This document shows positions 27,496-35,757 of a DNA stretch of 64,000 nucleotides, one piece after another. Numbering within the stretch: position 1 is the stretch's first letter; the number at the start of each line of letters is the position of its first letter. The notes beneath the pieces are model-generated. The model had not been told where the DNA came from. It searched no databases and saw nothing but the letters and a program-made list of their open reading frames with translations. The position numbers and the translations under genes were made by a program. This DNA comes from Paraburkholderia edwinii (GTDB lineage: Bacteria; Pseudomonadota; Gammaproteobacteria; Burkholderiales; Burkholderiaceae). The stretch spans positions 3,162,001-3,226,000 of the forward strand of contig NZ_CP080096.1 in assembly GCF_019428685.1 (NCBI RefSeq), given 5' to 3'.

Positions 27496-28290
27496 ATGTC
27501 CACACCCGCCTCCCCGTTCACGATCAAACGCCAGCGCCTGTTCGATCAGGTCGCCCAGCATCTGGAAGCGATGATCCTGTCGGGCGAAGTCGGCGTGGGC
27601 GATGCTTTGCCCTCCGAACGTGAGCTGATGGAACGCTTCGGTGTCGGCCGGCCAGCCGTGCGCGAGGCGCTCCTGTGGCTCAACAAGAAGGGATTGATTT
27701 CGGTGAGCGCGGGCGAGCGCGCGCGTGTCGTCGAGCCCGACCCAAGCGAGCTGCTCGAGCATCTGTCGGGGGCGGCGCTGCTCTTCGCATCGACGCCGCG
27801 CGGCATGCAGCAGTTTCAGCAAACGAGGCTTTTCACGGAAGTGGCGCTCGCGCGCGAAGCCTGCCGATGGACGTCGGTCGACGACCTCAAGCGTCTCGAG
27901 CAACTGCTGCGCGACAATGAAGCGGCCGCGGACAACATGGACACGTTCGCGAGAACCGACGACGCGTTTCACTTCGGTATTGCGAGCCTCGCGCACAATC
28001 CGCTGATCGACGCGCTGTATCGCAGCGTGCTTAGCGTGCTGCAGAACCAGCGCTATACATCGCTGCGGCATCACGATGCGCTGTCCGCGGCAATCGACTG
28101 CCACGCACGCATTTTCGATGCGATCGCCGCGCGCGATCCGGACCGGGCCGAGCAGGTCATGCGCACGCATCTGACCCATGTCGAAGCGTTTTACTGGGAT
28201 GTGCGAGGCAAGCACGCGCCGCGTCCGCAAGGCGCGGCAGTGGACGATGTCGCGCAGCCCCCGGAAAAAACCGGCAAGAAAAAAGAATAG
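27496..28290 (+). CDS. GntR-family (FadR/FCD) transcriptional regulator
   Basis: A 264-residue regulator. The N-terminal winged helix spans about residues 12-78 (LPSERELMERFGVGRPAVREALLWLNKKGLI), and the all-helical FCD effector domain about 85-235. Probable metal or ligand residues are Asp155/156, His159, His203 and His225/228. The tail after residue 240 is charged and low-complexity. NanR-like FCD regulators usually sense organic or sugar acids, which suits the neighbouring lactonase and dehydrogenase. Oddly, a perfect AGGAGGT (27463-27469) lies 27 bases before ATG 27496, too far for normal use, while the ATG itself has no clear ribosome site; an unusual start cannot be excluded. Confidence 0.9.
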   Translation: MSTPASPFTIKRQRLFDQVAQHLEAMILSGEVGVGDALPSERELMERFGVGRPAVREALLWLNKKGLISVSAGERARVVEPDPSELLEHLSGAALLFASTPRGMQQFQQTRLFTEVALAREACRWTSVDDLKRLEQLLRDNEAAADNMDTFARTDDAFHFGIASLAHNPLIDALYRSVLSVLQNQRYTSLRHHDALSAAIDCHARIFDAIAARDPDRAEQVMRTHLTHVEAFYWDVRGKHAPRPQGAAVDDVAQPPEKTGKKKE

Positions 28291-28375
28291 CGCGAGGAAC
28301 AACGCGAGGAATAGCGCGCGCAATCGCAGGCAAAGCGGCCGGAACGGCCACGGTCATAACAACGGAGACACAGTC

Positions 28376-29284
28376 ATGGCTTATTTCGAAGCGATCGATC
28401 CGCGCTTCATGCAGTACATCATTCCGGTGTGCGCACTGGAGACGCTCCATACGGGCATGCGTTGGGCCGAGGGTCCGGTGTACTTCGCGGATGGCCGCTA
28501 TCTGCTGCTCAGCGATATTCCGAACAACCGGATGCTGCGCTGGGAAGAAGAGACCGGAGAGGTCAGCGTATTCCGCTATCCGTCGGGCTTTTCAAACGGC
28601 AATACGCGCGACCGTCAGGGGCGGCTCGTCAGTTGCGAACACGGCAACCGGCGCGTCACGCGCACCGAACCGGATGGCACGATCACGGTGCTCGCCGAGC
28701 GCGTGGGCGGCAAGCGGCTGAATTCGCCGAACGATGTGGTGATCAAGTCCGACGGCAGCGTCTGGTTTACCGATCCGCCCTACGGCATTCTGACCGACTA
28801 CGAAGGGCACAAGGCCGAGAGTGAAATAGGCGGATGCCACGTGTATCGCTGCGATCCGCAAACGGGCGAAATCGCGGCCGTCACCGACGATTTCGTCAAG
28901 CCCAACGGGCTCGCGTTTTCCGCGGATGAACGCCAGCTGTTCATCGCGGATTCCGGCCGCTCGCACGCACCCGACGCGCCGCATCACATTCGCGTGTTCG
29001 ACGTGACGGATGGCGGGAAACTGACGAACGGTCGCGTGTTTGCGACGATCGATCCGGGCGTGCCCGACGGCTTCCGGCTCGACGAGGACGGTAACCTGTG
29101 GGTGGCCGCCGGCGACGGTGTGCACTGCATCGACGCGTCGGGAAAATTGATTGGCAAGATCCTGACACCCGAGACTGTGGCCAATGTGACGTTCGGCGGA
29201 CCGAAGCGTAACCGCCTGTTCATCGCGGCGACCTCTGCCTTGCATGCGGTATTCGTCAACACTCGCGGTGTTCAGATACCTTAA
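28376..29284 (+). CDS. SMP-30/gluconolactonase-family lactonase
   Basis: A 302-residue six-bladed beta-propeller hydrolase of the SGL family, which opens sugar-acid lactones. Metal-binding landmarks are Glu32 in WAEGPVYF, Asn119 in NSPNDVV and the Asp in LFIADSGRS. ATG 28376 follows ACGGAGACACAG; a longer in-frame start would overlap the GntR gene and adds a low-complexity Arg/Asn tail. It is the last gene of the transporter 3 group. With the C3-dehydrogenase homologue it suggests lactone to aldonate to 3-keto-aldonate chemistry (inference). Confidence 0.92.
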   Translation: MAYFEAIDPRFMQYIIPVCALETLHTGMRWAEGPVYFADGRYLLLSDIPNNRMLRWEEETGEVSVFRYPSGFSNGNTRDRQGRLVSCEHGNRRVTRTEPDGTITVLAERVGGKRLNSPNDVVIKSDGSVWFTDPPYGILTDYEGHKAESEIGGCHVYRCDPQTGEIAAVTDDFVKPNGLAFSADERQLFIADSGRSHAPDAPHHIRVFDVTDGGKLTNGRVFATIDPGVPDGFRLDEDGNLWVAAGDGVHCIDASGKLIGKILTPETVANVTFGGPKRNRLFIAATSALHAVFVNTRGVQIP

Positions 29285-29528
29285 GCGTCGATAGCGGCTT
29301 ATCGGTAAACCCCATCGGCAAACCGTTCGGCGCCGCCGCGGCGAGGCGCGCGCTGAACAAAAGCTTCGCTTGCAACAACCTTTCATCGCGTCGTCACCTC
29401 GCGCACTCGATGTGTGTGATCGAGCAAGAATTCCGCGTGTCTGCAACAATTGCGAATTCGCGCCGCGCCGCCGCTTCGTATTCCGATCGAGTGTTCCGAT
29501 CGAGCGCCGGTTCGCCCCCCGCCACTTC

Positions 29529-31043
29529 ATGCAGAGCCCGGTTTTGTCCGCCCACGACCCCGCCCCCGATCCCACCCGCGTCGCCGATCAACCGATGTCG
29601 ACCGGCCTGCGCTTCGCGCTCGTCGCGATCATGCTGTCCGTCTCGCTCGCGTCGATCGACACCGCGATCGCCAACACCGCGCTACCGGCCATTGGCGCCG
29701 ATTTGCACGCGAAACCGGCGGCGTCGGTGTGGATCATCAACGCGTATCAGCTCGCGATGGTCTCGACGCTGCTGCCGCTCGCCGCGCTCGGCGACATCAT
29801 CGGCCATCGGCGTGTGTATATCAGCGGCATTGCGCTTTTCACCGTGGCTTCGCTGGGCTGCGCGCTGTCGCCGAGTCTCGTGTTTCTCGCCATCGCGCGC
29901 GTCGCGCAGGGGGTCGGCGCCGCGGCCATCATGGGCGTCAATTCGGCGTTGATTCAAACGCTTTATCCGCCGCATCGGCTCGGGCGCGGGCTCGGCCTGA
30001 ACGCGCTCGTCGTCGGCGTGTCGTTCGCCGCGGGTCCGACGGTCGCTTCGCTGATTCTGTCGGTGGCGGACTGGCCCTGGCTATTCGCGGTCAACGTGCC
30101 GCTCGGCATCCTCGCCATTTCGTTTGCGCTGCCTGGCTTGCCCAAAACCGCGCGCGGCAAGCATCAGTTCGATCCGGTCGCGGCGGTGCTCAACGTCGTC
30201 ATGTTTGCCGCGCTGATTTTCGCGCTCGCGGAAGCGACGCAGCGCGCGTCGACGCCGGTCGTACTGACCGCGGCGGCCATTGCGCTCGTGTTTGGCGCGT
30301 TGATGGTGAAGCGCGAGGCGGGACACCCGGCGCCGATGCTGCCCGTCGATCTGTTCAAGCGACCGGTGTTCACGCTGTCGGCGGTGACCGCGGTCTGTTC
30401 GTTCGCGGCGCAAGGGCTCGCGTTCGTGTCGCTGCCGTTTTACTTCGAAACGGTTCTGCAGCGCAGTCAGGTTGAAACGGGTTTTCTGATGACGCCGTGG
30501 TCGGTGGTCGTGGCGATCGCCGCGCCGTTCGCCGGCCGGATGTCGGACCGCTATCCGCCAGGTCTGCTCGGCGCGATCGGTCTTGCCGTGCTGAGCGCGG
30601 GCATGGTGTCGCTCGCGCTGCTGCCGCCGCATCCGTCGGTGCTCGACATCACGCTACGGATGTGTCTGTGCGGTGCCGGCTTCGGCTTTTTCCAGTCGCC
30701 GAACCTCAAGGCGATTATGGCGAGCGCGCCGCGCGAACGCAGCGGCGGCGCCAGCGGCATCATCGCGACCGCGCGCCTGCTCGGGCAGACCACGGGCGCC
30801 GCGCTCGTCGCGTTGAGCTTCGGCGTTGCGGGTCGTCATGGGCCGACCGTCGCGCTCGCGACAGGCGCCGTATTCGCAGGCGCCGCGAGTATCGTCAGCG
30901 GCTTGCGGCTGTTCGCGCCGTCGCATCGCGCGAAGCAACGCGAGGGCGCCGAAACGCTGTCGCAGTCTCCGCAGCCGCAGCCCGCGCAGCCTTATACGCA
31001 AGCCGTGGCATCGGTGAAACCGGTCAATCAGCGCGCGAAATAA
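29529..31043 (+). CDS. MFS transporter, DHA2-type (14-helix) drug/metabolite exporter
   Basis: About 504 residues and predicted to be 14-helix, as in EmrB/QacA-type proton antiporters. Helix 1 contains SIDTAIANTALPAIGADL, the DHA2 motif with the membrane-embedded Asp. The loop 2-3 motif GDIIGHRRVYISG and motif C-like stretches follow. ATG 29529 is preferred because it leaves a modest N-terminal tail; ATG 29595 is an alternative, and no strong ribosome site marks either. The Pro/Gln-rich C-terminal tail is not conserved. The 3' end overlaps the convergent threonine aldolase gene by 16 bases. Substrate unknown. Confidence 0.88.
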   Translation: MQSPVLSAHDPAPDPTRVADQPMSTGLRFALVAIMLSVSLASIDTAIANTALPAIGADLHAKPAASVWIINAYQLAMVSTLLPLAALGDIIGHRRVYISGIALFTVASLGCALSPSLVFLAIARVAQGVGAAAIMGVNSALIQTLYPPHRLGRGLGLNALVVGVSFAAGPTVASLILSVADWPWLFAVNVPLGILAISFALPGLPKTARGKHQFDPVAAVLNVVMFAALIFALAEATQRASTPVVLTAAAIALVFGALMVKREAGHPAPMLPVDLFKRPVFTLSAVTAVCSFAAQGLAFVSLPFYFETVLQRSQVETGFLMTPWSVVVAIAAPFAGRMSDRYPPGLLGAIGLAVLSAGMVSLALLPPHPSVLDITLRMCLCGAGFGFFQSPNLKAIMASAPRERSGGASGIIATARLLGQTTGAALVALSFGVAGRHGPTVALATGAVFAGAASIVSGLRLFAPSHRAKQREGAETLSQSPQPQPAQPYTQAVASVKPVNQRAK

Positions 31044-32032
31044 TCCTTCACGGCGGCGAGAAACGTGTCGATATCGGCACGCGACACGTCCATATGCGTG
31101 ACGAAGCGCGACGCGTACAACATTTGCGTCAGGATGCCGCGCTCTTTCAGGAAGGCTTCGAGCGGCGCGCAATGCTCCTGCGGAATGTGCGCGAACACCA
31201 TGTTGGTGGCCTGCGACTGAACCTTGATCCCGCCGATCTGCGCGAGGCCGGCGGCCAGATGCGCAGCGTTGTCGTGATCTTCGGCGAGACGCTCGACGTG
31301 ATGCTCGAGCGCGTACAGGCAAGCGGCCGCGAGCACACCCGCTTGCCGCATGCCGCCGCCAAGCACCTTGCGCCAGCGATGCGCGCTCTCGAGCAGCGCC
31401 TTGCTGCCGACCAGCACCGAACCGACCGGCGCACCAAGCCCCTTCGAAAAGCAGATCGACACCGAGTCGAACGGCGCGCACAGCGCCTCGATCGGCTTTT
31501 GCGACGCGACCGCCGCGTTGCAGACGCGCGCGCCGTCCAGATGCGTCGCGAGCCCGCGACTGCGTGCGAACTGGGTCGCCTCGGCAACGTAGCCCGCGAG
31601 CAGCACCTTGCCGCCGATCGTGTTTTCCAGCGCAAGCAGACGCGTGCGCGCGAAGTGATTGTCGATCGGCTTGATCGCCGCGGCGATCTTGTCGAGCGGC
31701 AACGATCCGTCGAGCGCGTTTTCGAGCGGCTGCGGCTGGATGCTGCCGAGCACCGCCGCGCCGCCGCCTTCGTACTTGTACGTGTGCGCGGCCTGGCCGA
31801 CGATATATTCGTCGCCGCGCGCGCAATGCGCCATCAAGGCCGCGAGGTTGCTTTGCGTGCCGCTCGGGAAGAACAGCCCCGCCTCCTTGCCGGCGCGCTC
31901 GGCGACGGTCGCCTGCAGGCGCAGGACGGTCGGGTCGTCGCCCCAGACGTCGTCGCCAACTTCGGCCGACGCCATCGCGGCGAGCATGGCCTTGCCCGGC
32001 CGGGTAACGGTATCGCTGCGCAAATCGATCAT
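31028..32032 (-). CDS. ltaE: low-specificity L-threonine aldolase
   Basis: A 334-residue fold-type I PLP enzyme cleaving L-threonine or L-allo-threonine to glycine and acetaldehyde. MIDLRSDTVTRP is the canonical N-terminus. His83 (AHTYKYEGG) stacks on the cofactor, HLDGARVCNAAV (Asp166, Arg169) holds the pyridine and carboxylate, and Lys197 in CFSKGLGAPVGS forms the Schiff base. ATG 32032 fits the family start and follows AGGAAAA; the longer upstream start adds an unrelated tail. Cytosolic. No glycine-cleavage genes are adjacent. Confidence 0.95.
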   Translation of the reverse strand: MIDLRSDTVTRPGKAMLAAMASAEVGDDVWGDDPTVLRLQATVAERAGKEAGLFFPSGTQSNLAALMAHCARGDEYIVGQAAHTYKYEGGGAAVLGSIQPQPLENALDGSLPLDKIAAAIKPIDNHFARTRLLALENTIGGKVLLAGYVAEATQFARSRGLATHLDGARVCNAAVASQKPIEALCAPFDSVSICFSKGLGAPVGSVLVGSKALLESAHRWRKVLGGGMRQAGVLAAACLYALEHHVERLAEDHDNAAHLAAGLAQIGGIKVQSQATNMVFAHIPQEHCAPLEAFLKERGILTQMLYASRFVTHMDVSRADIDTFLAAVKDYFAR

Positions 32033-32193
32033 GGACTTTTCCTGTAAGGATGGCGGAAGTCGCGGCGCCCATGAGGCGCCGCGCACATGACTTGAATGCG
32101 CGAGTGTATCAATTCTTAACGATGCGAACCGGGCGTAAGCCTAGGTGATTCGCGCGGCTTGATTCGTGCGGTTCGCGAAACAACGGCCAACGA

Positions 32194-32949
32194 CTAGCGC
32201 GGCAGCCATGCAAGCGGATCGGCCGGGCGGCCGTCCTGGCGCACTTCGAACTGGATCGAGCCGACGCCGTTGCTGTCCTGACCGGCCTCGGCGACCGGCT
32301 GGCCTTGCGTGACGGCCTCGCCTTCCTGCACGAGCAGCTTGCTGTTCTGACCATACGCGGTGATCAGCGAATCGTTATGTTTGATGATGACGAGCGGCCC
32401 GTACGCGGGAATGCCAGTGCCCGCATAGACCACGCGCCCGCCTGCGGCCGCCCTGACCGTTTCGCCGACGCGCGCGCCGATCACGATGCCGTTCGTCTTG
32501 CCGGGCACGAAGCGCTTCAGTATCGGCCCGCGCAATGGCCATGTCAGGACACCCTGCTGCGCGGCGGCCGACGAAGGCGCCTGCGGCGCGCCGACAGGCG
32601 GCACCGCGCCCGCGCCCGGTGTGAGCGACGGCGGCGACACGCGCAACACCTGGCCCGGCGTGACCAACGTCTCCGTGCTCATGCCGTTCCAGGTCGCGAT
32701 ATCTTGCGGACGCTGGCCGAACGCGCCCGCGATGCTTTGCAGCGTATCGCCGGGATTCACGCGATAGAACCCCGCCGGCACGCCGGTCGACGCGGCGCCG
32801 CCGGTGGTTCGCGCGCCAATGGTGGTGGGCGGCGGCGTGCTCTCCCACGGCGGCGTAAACGACGAGCATGCGGCGAGCATCGTCGTCATCGAAAGGAAAA
32901 CCCGACGCATCCAGACTTGCGTATGTGCGGTATGCCACTTGCCGGTCAT
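32194..32949 (-). CDS. NlpD-like LysM/M23 (LytM) lipoprotein, catalytically degenerate
   Basis: A 251-residue lipoprotein. The signal sequence ends MLAA with Cys28 lipidated. A LysM peptidoglycan-binding repeat spans about residues 62-104 (YRVNPGDTLQSIAGAFG ... TPGQVLRVS), and a LytM domain fills residues about 140 to the end. The zinc ligands of active M23 enzymes are absent: the HxxxD position reads GIVIGARVG and the HxH position reads IQFEVR. It is thus more like E. coli NlpD, an activator of amidase AmiC in daughter-cell separation, than an endopeptidase. ATG 32949 has GAGGAT upstream and gives a proper lipoprotein signal. Confidence 0.85.
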   Translation of the reverse strand: MTGKWHTAHTQVWMRRVFLSMTTMLAACSSFTPPWESTPPPTTIGARTTGGAASTGVPAGFYRVNPGDTLQSIAGAFGQRPQDIATWNGMSTETLVTPGQVLRVSPPSLTPGAGAVPPVGAPQAPSSAAAQQGVLTWPLRGPILKRFVPGKTNGIVIGARVGETVRAAAGGRVVYAGTGIPAYGPLVIIKHNDSLITAYGQNSKLLVQEGEAVTQGQPVAEAGQDSNGVGSIQFEVRQDGRPADPLAWLPR

Positions 32950-33093
32950 TTTTATGATCCTCGACGCGGTCCGAAACAAACGTTGAAGAACCATTATGCC
33001 GTTGCTTGACGGGAATCGTCACGCGCGGCGGCGTACGAACTTCGTGAACTTTTAGCGGTGTCGCTGTCGGGCGTTTCTGCACGCTTGCGGCGC

Positions 33094-33138
33094 GTCTGTC
33101 GAGTCTGTCGAGTCTGTCGAGTCTGTCGAGTCTGTCGC
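33094..33138. repeat. 9-base tandem repeat, five copies
   Basis: Four exact units of GTCTGTCGA followed by one GTCTGTCGC, head to tail in the 340-base gap between the NlpD-like and cupin genes. Apart from this repeat I see no other structure in the gap. Being a multiple of three it would keep reading frames open, but no convincing gene covers it. Confidence 0.9.
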
Positions 33139-33289
33139 GTGGCTCGCGTGTTTCTCGCGCATGTCGAGAATGTCGGACCGGCGATCAATCCGTTCGGCTT
33201 GCCTCGATCATCGTGCCTTCCGTGCGGAACGTATCGTTTGCATTGCAGATCAATTGAGTGCCGCTGCCGCTTTCGCAGCCCTTCCCGAG

Positions 33290-33601
33290 CTAGACACTGC
33301 CTTCTGATTCGACGACGAGAATACGCGCCTCGCCCACCGGGTACGCGACGTGCTCAGTGCCGACCGACGCATGAAATACATCTCCGGTGTCAAGCATCGT
33401 CGACTGTTCGACGCCGTTTTCGCGGTAGCGCATTTCGACGCGGCCATCGAGCACCGCGAACACTTCTTCGCCGTCGTTGATATGCCACTTGTATGGTTGA
33501 TCGGTCCAATGCAGACGCGTCGTGATGCCGTTCATGTTCGCGATATCGAGCGCACCCCAAGGGCGTTCAGCGGTAAAGCTGCGGCTGCGAATGATCTTCA
33601 T
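33290..33601 (-). CDS. small cupin-domain protein
   Basis: A 104-residue single-domain cupin. The motif region WHINDGEEVFAVLDGRVEMRYRENG corresponds to cupin motif 1, with only one of the usual histidine pair, and motif 2 (GDVFHASVGTEHVAYP) holds the late His. Such proteins may bind a metal or act as small sugar or keto-acid isomerases; no activity can be assigned. ATG 33601 is taken as the natural N-terminus because upstream residues look non-coding. It is divergent from the hypothetical gene at 33788. Confidence 0.78.
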   Translation of the reverse strand: MKIIRSRSFTAERPWGALDIANMNGITTRLHWTDQPYKWHINDGEEVFAVLDGRVEMRYRENGVEQSTMLDTGDVFHASVGTEHVAYPVGEARILVVESEGSV

Positions 33602-33787
33602 GATAGCCAGGCCTGACGATGATGTTGCGGGCCCGCACATTATAGGGCCGCAAAGGTCGACGCCCGCCGCCTCCGGATTCGTGCGACCATTGCTTCCACC
33701 CGCCTCTCGCCTATACTGGATCAAGCTGCCGCAGTGCACAGCGGGCGAGCAAGCCGCCACAATGTCCTGTCCATGAGGAGTTCGAGC

Positions 33788-34108
33788 ATGAACAAAGCCA
33801 TGTTTCTGGCTGTGCAGCTCAGCGTCGACGAGGTCGCCTCGTCGCGCAGTCTCGTCGAACTGTTGAACACGCATCTGGTGTTCGCAGCGGATGTCGCCGA
33901 GGCCGCTGACGCGCTCGTGCAGCTTGCCAGCGTGTCGCGTCTCTCGAGCGGCGTCGAGGCCACCGTCGAGATTCCCGCCGTCGCGATTGAACGTCTGCGC
34001 GATGCGCTCGATACCTTGAGCGGCTACGACGAATCATGGCTCTTCGCACTCGAACCGAGCCACGCGCTATTCGAAGAAATCACGCGCCCACAACGCACAC
34101 TGCACTAA
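33788..34108 (+). CDS. hypothetical protein, 106 residues
   Basis: Not recognised. The protein is Ala/Val/Leu-rich with a first helix-like half (MFLAVQLSVDEVASSRSLVE), a central strand region (VSRLSSGVEATVEIPAVAI) and a C-terminal acidic part. It has no signal peptide and no full membrane helix. GAGGAG lies 9 bases ahead of ATG 33788 and decides this start over upstream in-frame ATGs. It lies between a divergent cupin gene and a DUF2968 gene. Confidence 0.6.
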   Translation: MNKAMFLAVQLSVDEVASSRSLVELLNTHLVFAADVAEAADALVQLASVSRLSSGVEATVEIPAVAIERLRDALDTLSGYDESWLFALEPSHALFEEITRPQRTLH

Positions 34109-34208
34109 CGCCCCACCTCACCCCAAACCATTTGAACCGGAAAAAGTCTCCTTACGTTGCAGCATCGACCCATTAGTTAGCTATCCGCACGAATATGGAG
34201 GTGACGCC

Positions 34209-34949
34209 TTGAAGCTGCTTCTGAACCGGCGCCGCGCGCTGCCCGCCGATGGCATTGCGCACCTGGTGCGCATCGACCGCAATCCGTCTTTATCGGCCGA
34301 TGCGATTGTCGATGCGCCGGTGCACGATGCGCCCGCCGCTGGCCCGGGGCACGCGGCCGAACGGCCCGTGCGGCCGGTCGCGACCTTGCATCCGATGCCC
34401 GCAATGCCATCGCAGTCGAATGGCCGCGTCGCACACTTCGCCGACCCCGGGGAAATCGAATGGCTCGTCGAAGCCGGCGCGGTAACGCCGTTTCGCGTGT
34501 TTCGCGCGTTCGACTATTCGGTGAGCCTGCTGTTTCACGCCAAGGAGTTGAAGTACTACGTCGCGCTGTATCAGGACGGCACCCCCTGGCGTGCTTTGCG
34601 AGCGAACGACCTCGATGCGGCGCAAGGCATCTTCCACCAGTTCGAACAGCAGGCGATGCGTCTTGCCGATGGGCAAACGCGGCGCGTGCAGCTCGAAGCG
34701 CAGAACGAGCAGTTGACGAAGATGATCGCGCAATCGGAAGCGCAGGCCGAGCAGTTGCGCAAGGCGTTGCAGCGATCGGCGACGCAGGAGCAGGCGGTGA
34801 CGAGCCGCCAGCATCAGGTACGCCGCGAGGTGGCGCAACTCGAAGCGCAGCGCGTCGCGGCGCAGGCGCAGCTGAACAAGGTGCACCGGCAGATTCATCA
34901 ACTCGATCTGGCCGCGCACGATGGCGTGCCGCATTTGACGAGCCGATAG
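34209..34949 (+). CDS. DUF2968-type coiled-coil protein (TTG start)
   Basis: A 246-residue protein. After a Pro/Ala-rich first third (about residues 35-70), residues about 80-150 form a compact domain (EIEWLVEAGAVTPFRVF ... SLLFHAKELKYYVALYQDG) matching DUF2968. A coiled coil rich in Gln, Ala and Arg (about 155-230) then ends the protein. The start is a TTG preceded by a perfect GGAGGTGA at 34197-34204 with 4-6 bases of spacing; no other start fits. DUF2968 is largely confined to Burkholderiales and has no assigned role. A typical signal peptide is missing here, unlike many relatives. Confidence 0.78.
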   Translation: MKLLLNRRRALPADGIAHLVRIDRNPSLSADAIVDAPVHDAPAAGPGHAAERPVRPVATLHPMPAMPSQSNGRVAHFADPGEIEWLVEAGAVTPFRVFRAFDYSVSLLFHAKELKYYVALYQDGTPWRALRANDLDAAQGIFHQFEQQAMRLADGQTRRVQLEAQNEQLTKMIAQSEAQAEQLRKALQRSATQEQAVTSRQHQVRREVAQLEAQRVAAQAQLNKVHRQIHQLDLAAHDGVPHLTSR

Positions 34950-35064
34950 CGGACGACTAGTGCGGCGGGCGCGCGGATGTGCGGTCGAGCATGCGTCGCT
35001 CGTCCATGCGTCGTCCATGCGTCGTCAGTGCAGGCACGAGACGAGCACACGGCGCGCATGAAAA

Positions 35065-35092
35065 ACGCCGGCCAGATTGCTCTGGCCGGCGT
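35065..35092 (-). terminator. intrinsic terminator of the DUF4148 gene
   Basis: A perfect 12-base-pair stem (35065-35076 with 35081-35092) and a 4-base loop. Read on the minus strand it is followed by five T residues. It lies 66 bases past the DUF4148 stop codon. Confidence 0.88.
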
Positions 35093-35157
35093 CCTTCTTC
35101 ATTCTGTTTTGCTAGCACGGCGGCATGGGCTCGCCGCGCCGGCAGTCACTTCCGTAT

Positions 35158-35448
35158 TCAGTGACCGGCTTGCGACGTACCGCCCGCTTGCGCACCGTAG
35201 CCGCTCGTATCGCCGTGCGCCGCATTTTGTGCCTGTTGCGCTTGCAGGCGCGCTTCGGCTGCCTGGATGTTGCGCGGATATTCCTGACGGTCGCTCAGGG
35301 GGTCATAGCCGGCGTTTTCCAGCGCGACCAGTTCCGCACGCACTTGTGCGCGGGTCAGCGGCTGGTTCGACTGCGAAGACTGCGCGAACGAAACAACGGG
35401 AGCGGCCAGAAGCGTGGCGACGAGTACTGCCGGGATCAGCTTTTTCAT
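35158..35448 (-). CDS. DUF4148 small exported protein
   Basis: A 96-residue exported protein: signal peptide residues 1-22 (MKKLIPAVLVATLLAAPVVS, then FA), then a mature domain LTRAQVRAELVALENAGYDP, the hallmark of DUF4148, and a Gln/Gly/Ala-rich tail. These short periplasmic proteins are abundant and strongly expressed in Burkholderiaceae, but no function is known. It is monocistronic with its own intrinsic terminator downstream. A GGAGGTTATAAG sequence sits before ATG 35448. Confidence 0.92.
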   Translation of the reverse strand: MKKLIPAVLVATLLAAPVVSFAQSSQSNQPLTRAQVRAELVALENAGYDPLSDRQEYPRNIQAAEARLQAQQAQNAAHGDTSGYGAQAGGTSQAGH

Positions 35449-35660
35449 GACTTATAACCTCCGAGACCTTGTTTTTCGGTTGTGCCGGGAACATCAGTTC
35501 GAGGCGTTGATAGAAGTCTACGGAAGTGACGCCCTAGGGTAAATACCTAGTCCGTCGATACAGCATTTCTATTTTCGCAATAATTGCTCCGTCAAATAAT
35601 GATTTTTCTTATCTTCTATTTTGCAGTGCAACAATAATTGCCTAAAACGGCCTGCAGGAG

Positions 35661-35697
35661 AAAAAACGGCGGCGCCACCCATCAGTGGCACCGCCGT
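35661..35697 (-). terminator. intrinsic terminator of gnd
   Basis: The stem 35666-35678 pairs with 35685-35697, with one mismatch and a 6-base loop. On the minus strand a run of six T residues follows (35661-35666 as A on plus). It lies about 60 bases beyond the gnd stop codon. The rest of the 309-base gap to the DUF4148 gene is AT-rich (35520-35640), probably the DUF4148 promoter area. Confidence 0.85.
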
Positions 35698-35757
35698 CTT
35701 TGCGCTCACGCCGCGAGAGCAGCGCGAGCGAACCCACCTGCCGGACGAACCGGCCGC

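Noticed and set aside
33094..33138. Possible CRISPR array
   Set aside because: Units are 9 bases without spacers; this is a simple tandem repeat.
33058..33480. Plus-strand open frame over the 9-base repeat with a CRV repeat in the protein
   Set aside because: The frame exists only because the repeat unit is a multiple of three; it runs antisense into the cupin gene and has no ribosome site.
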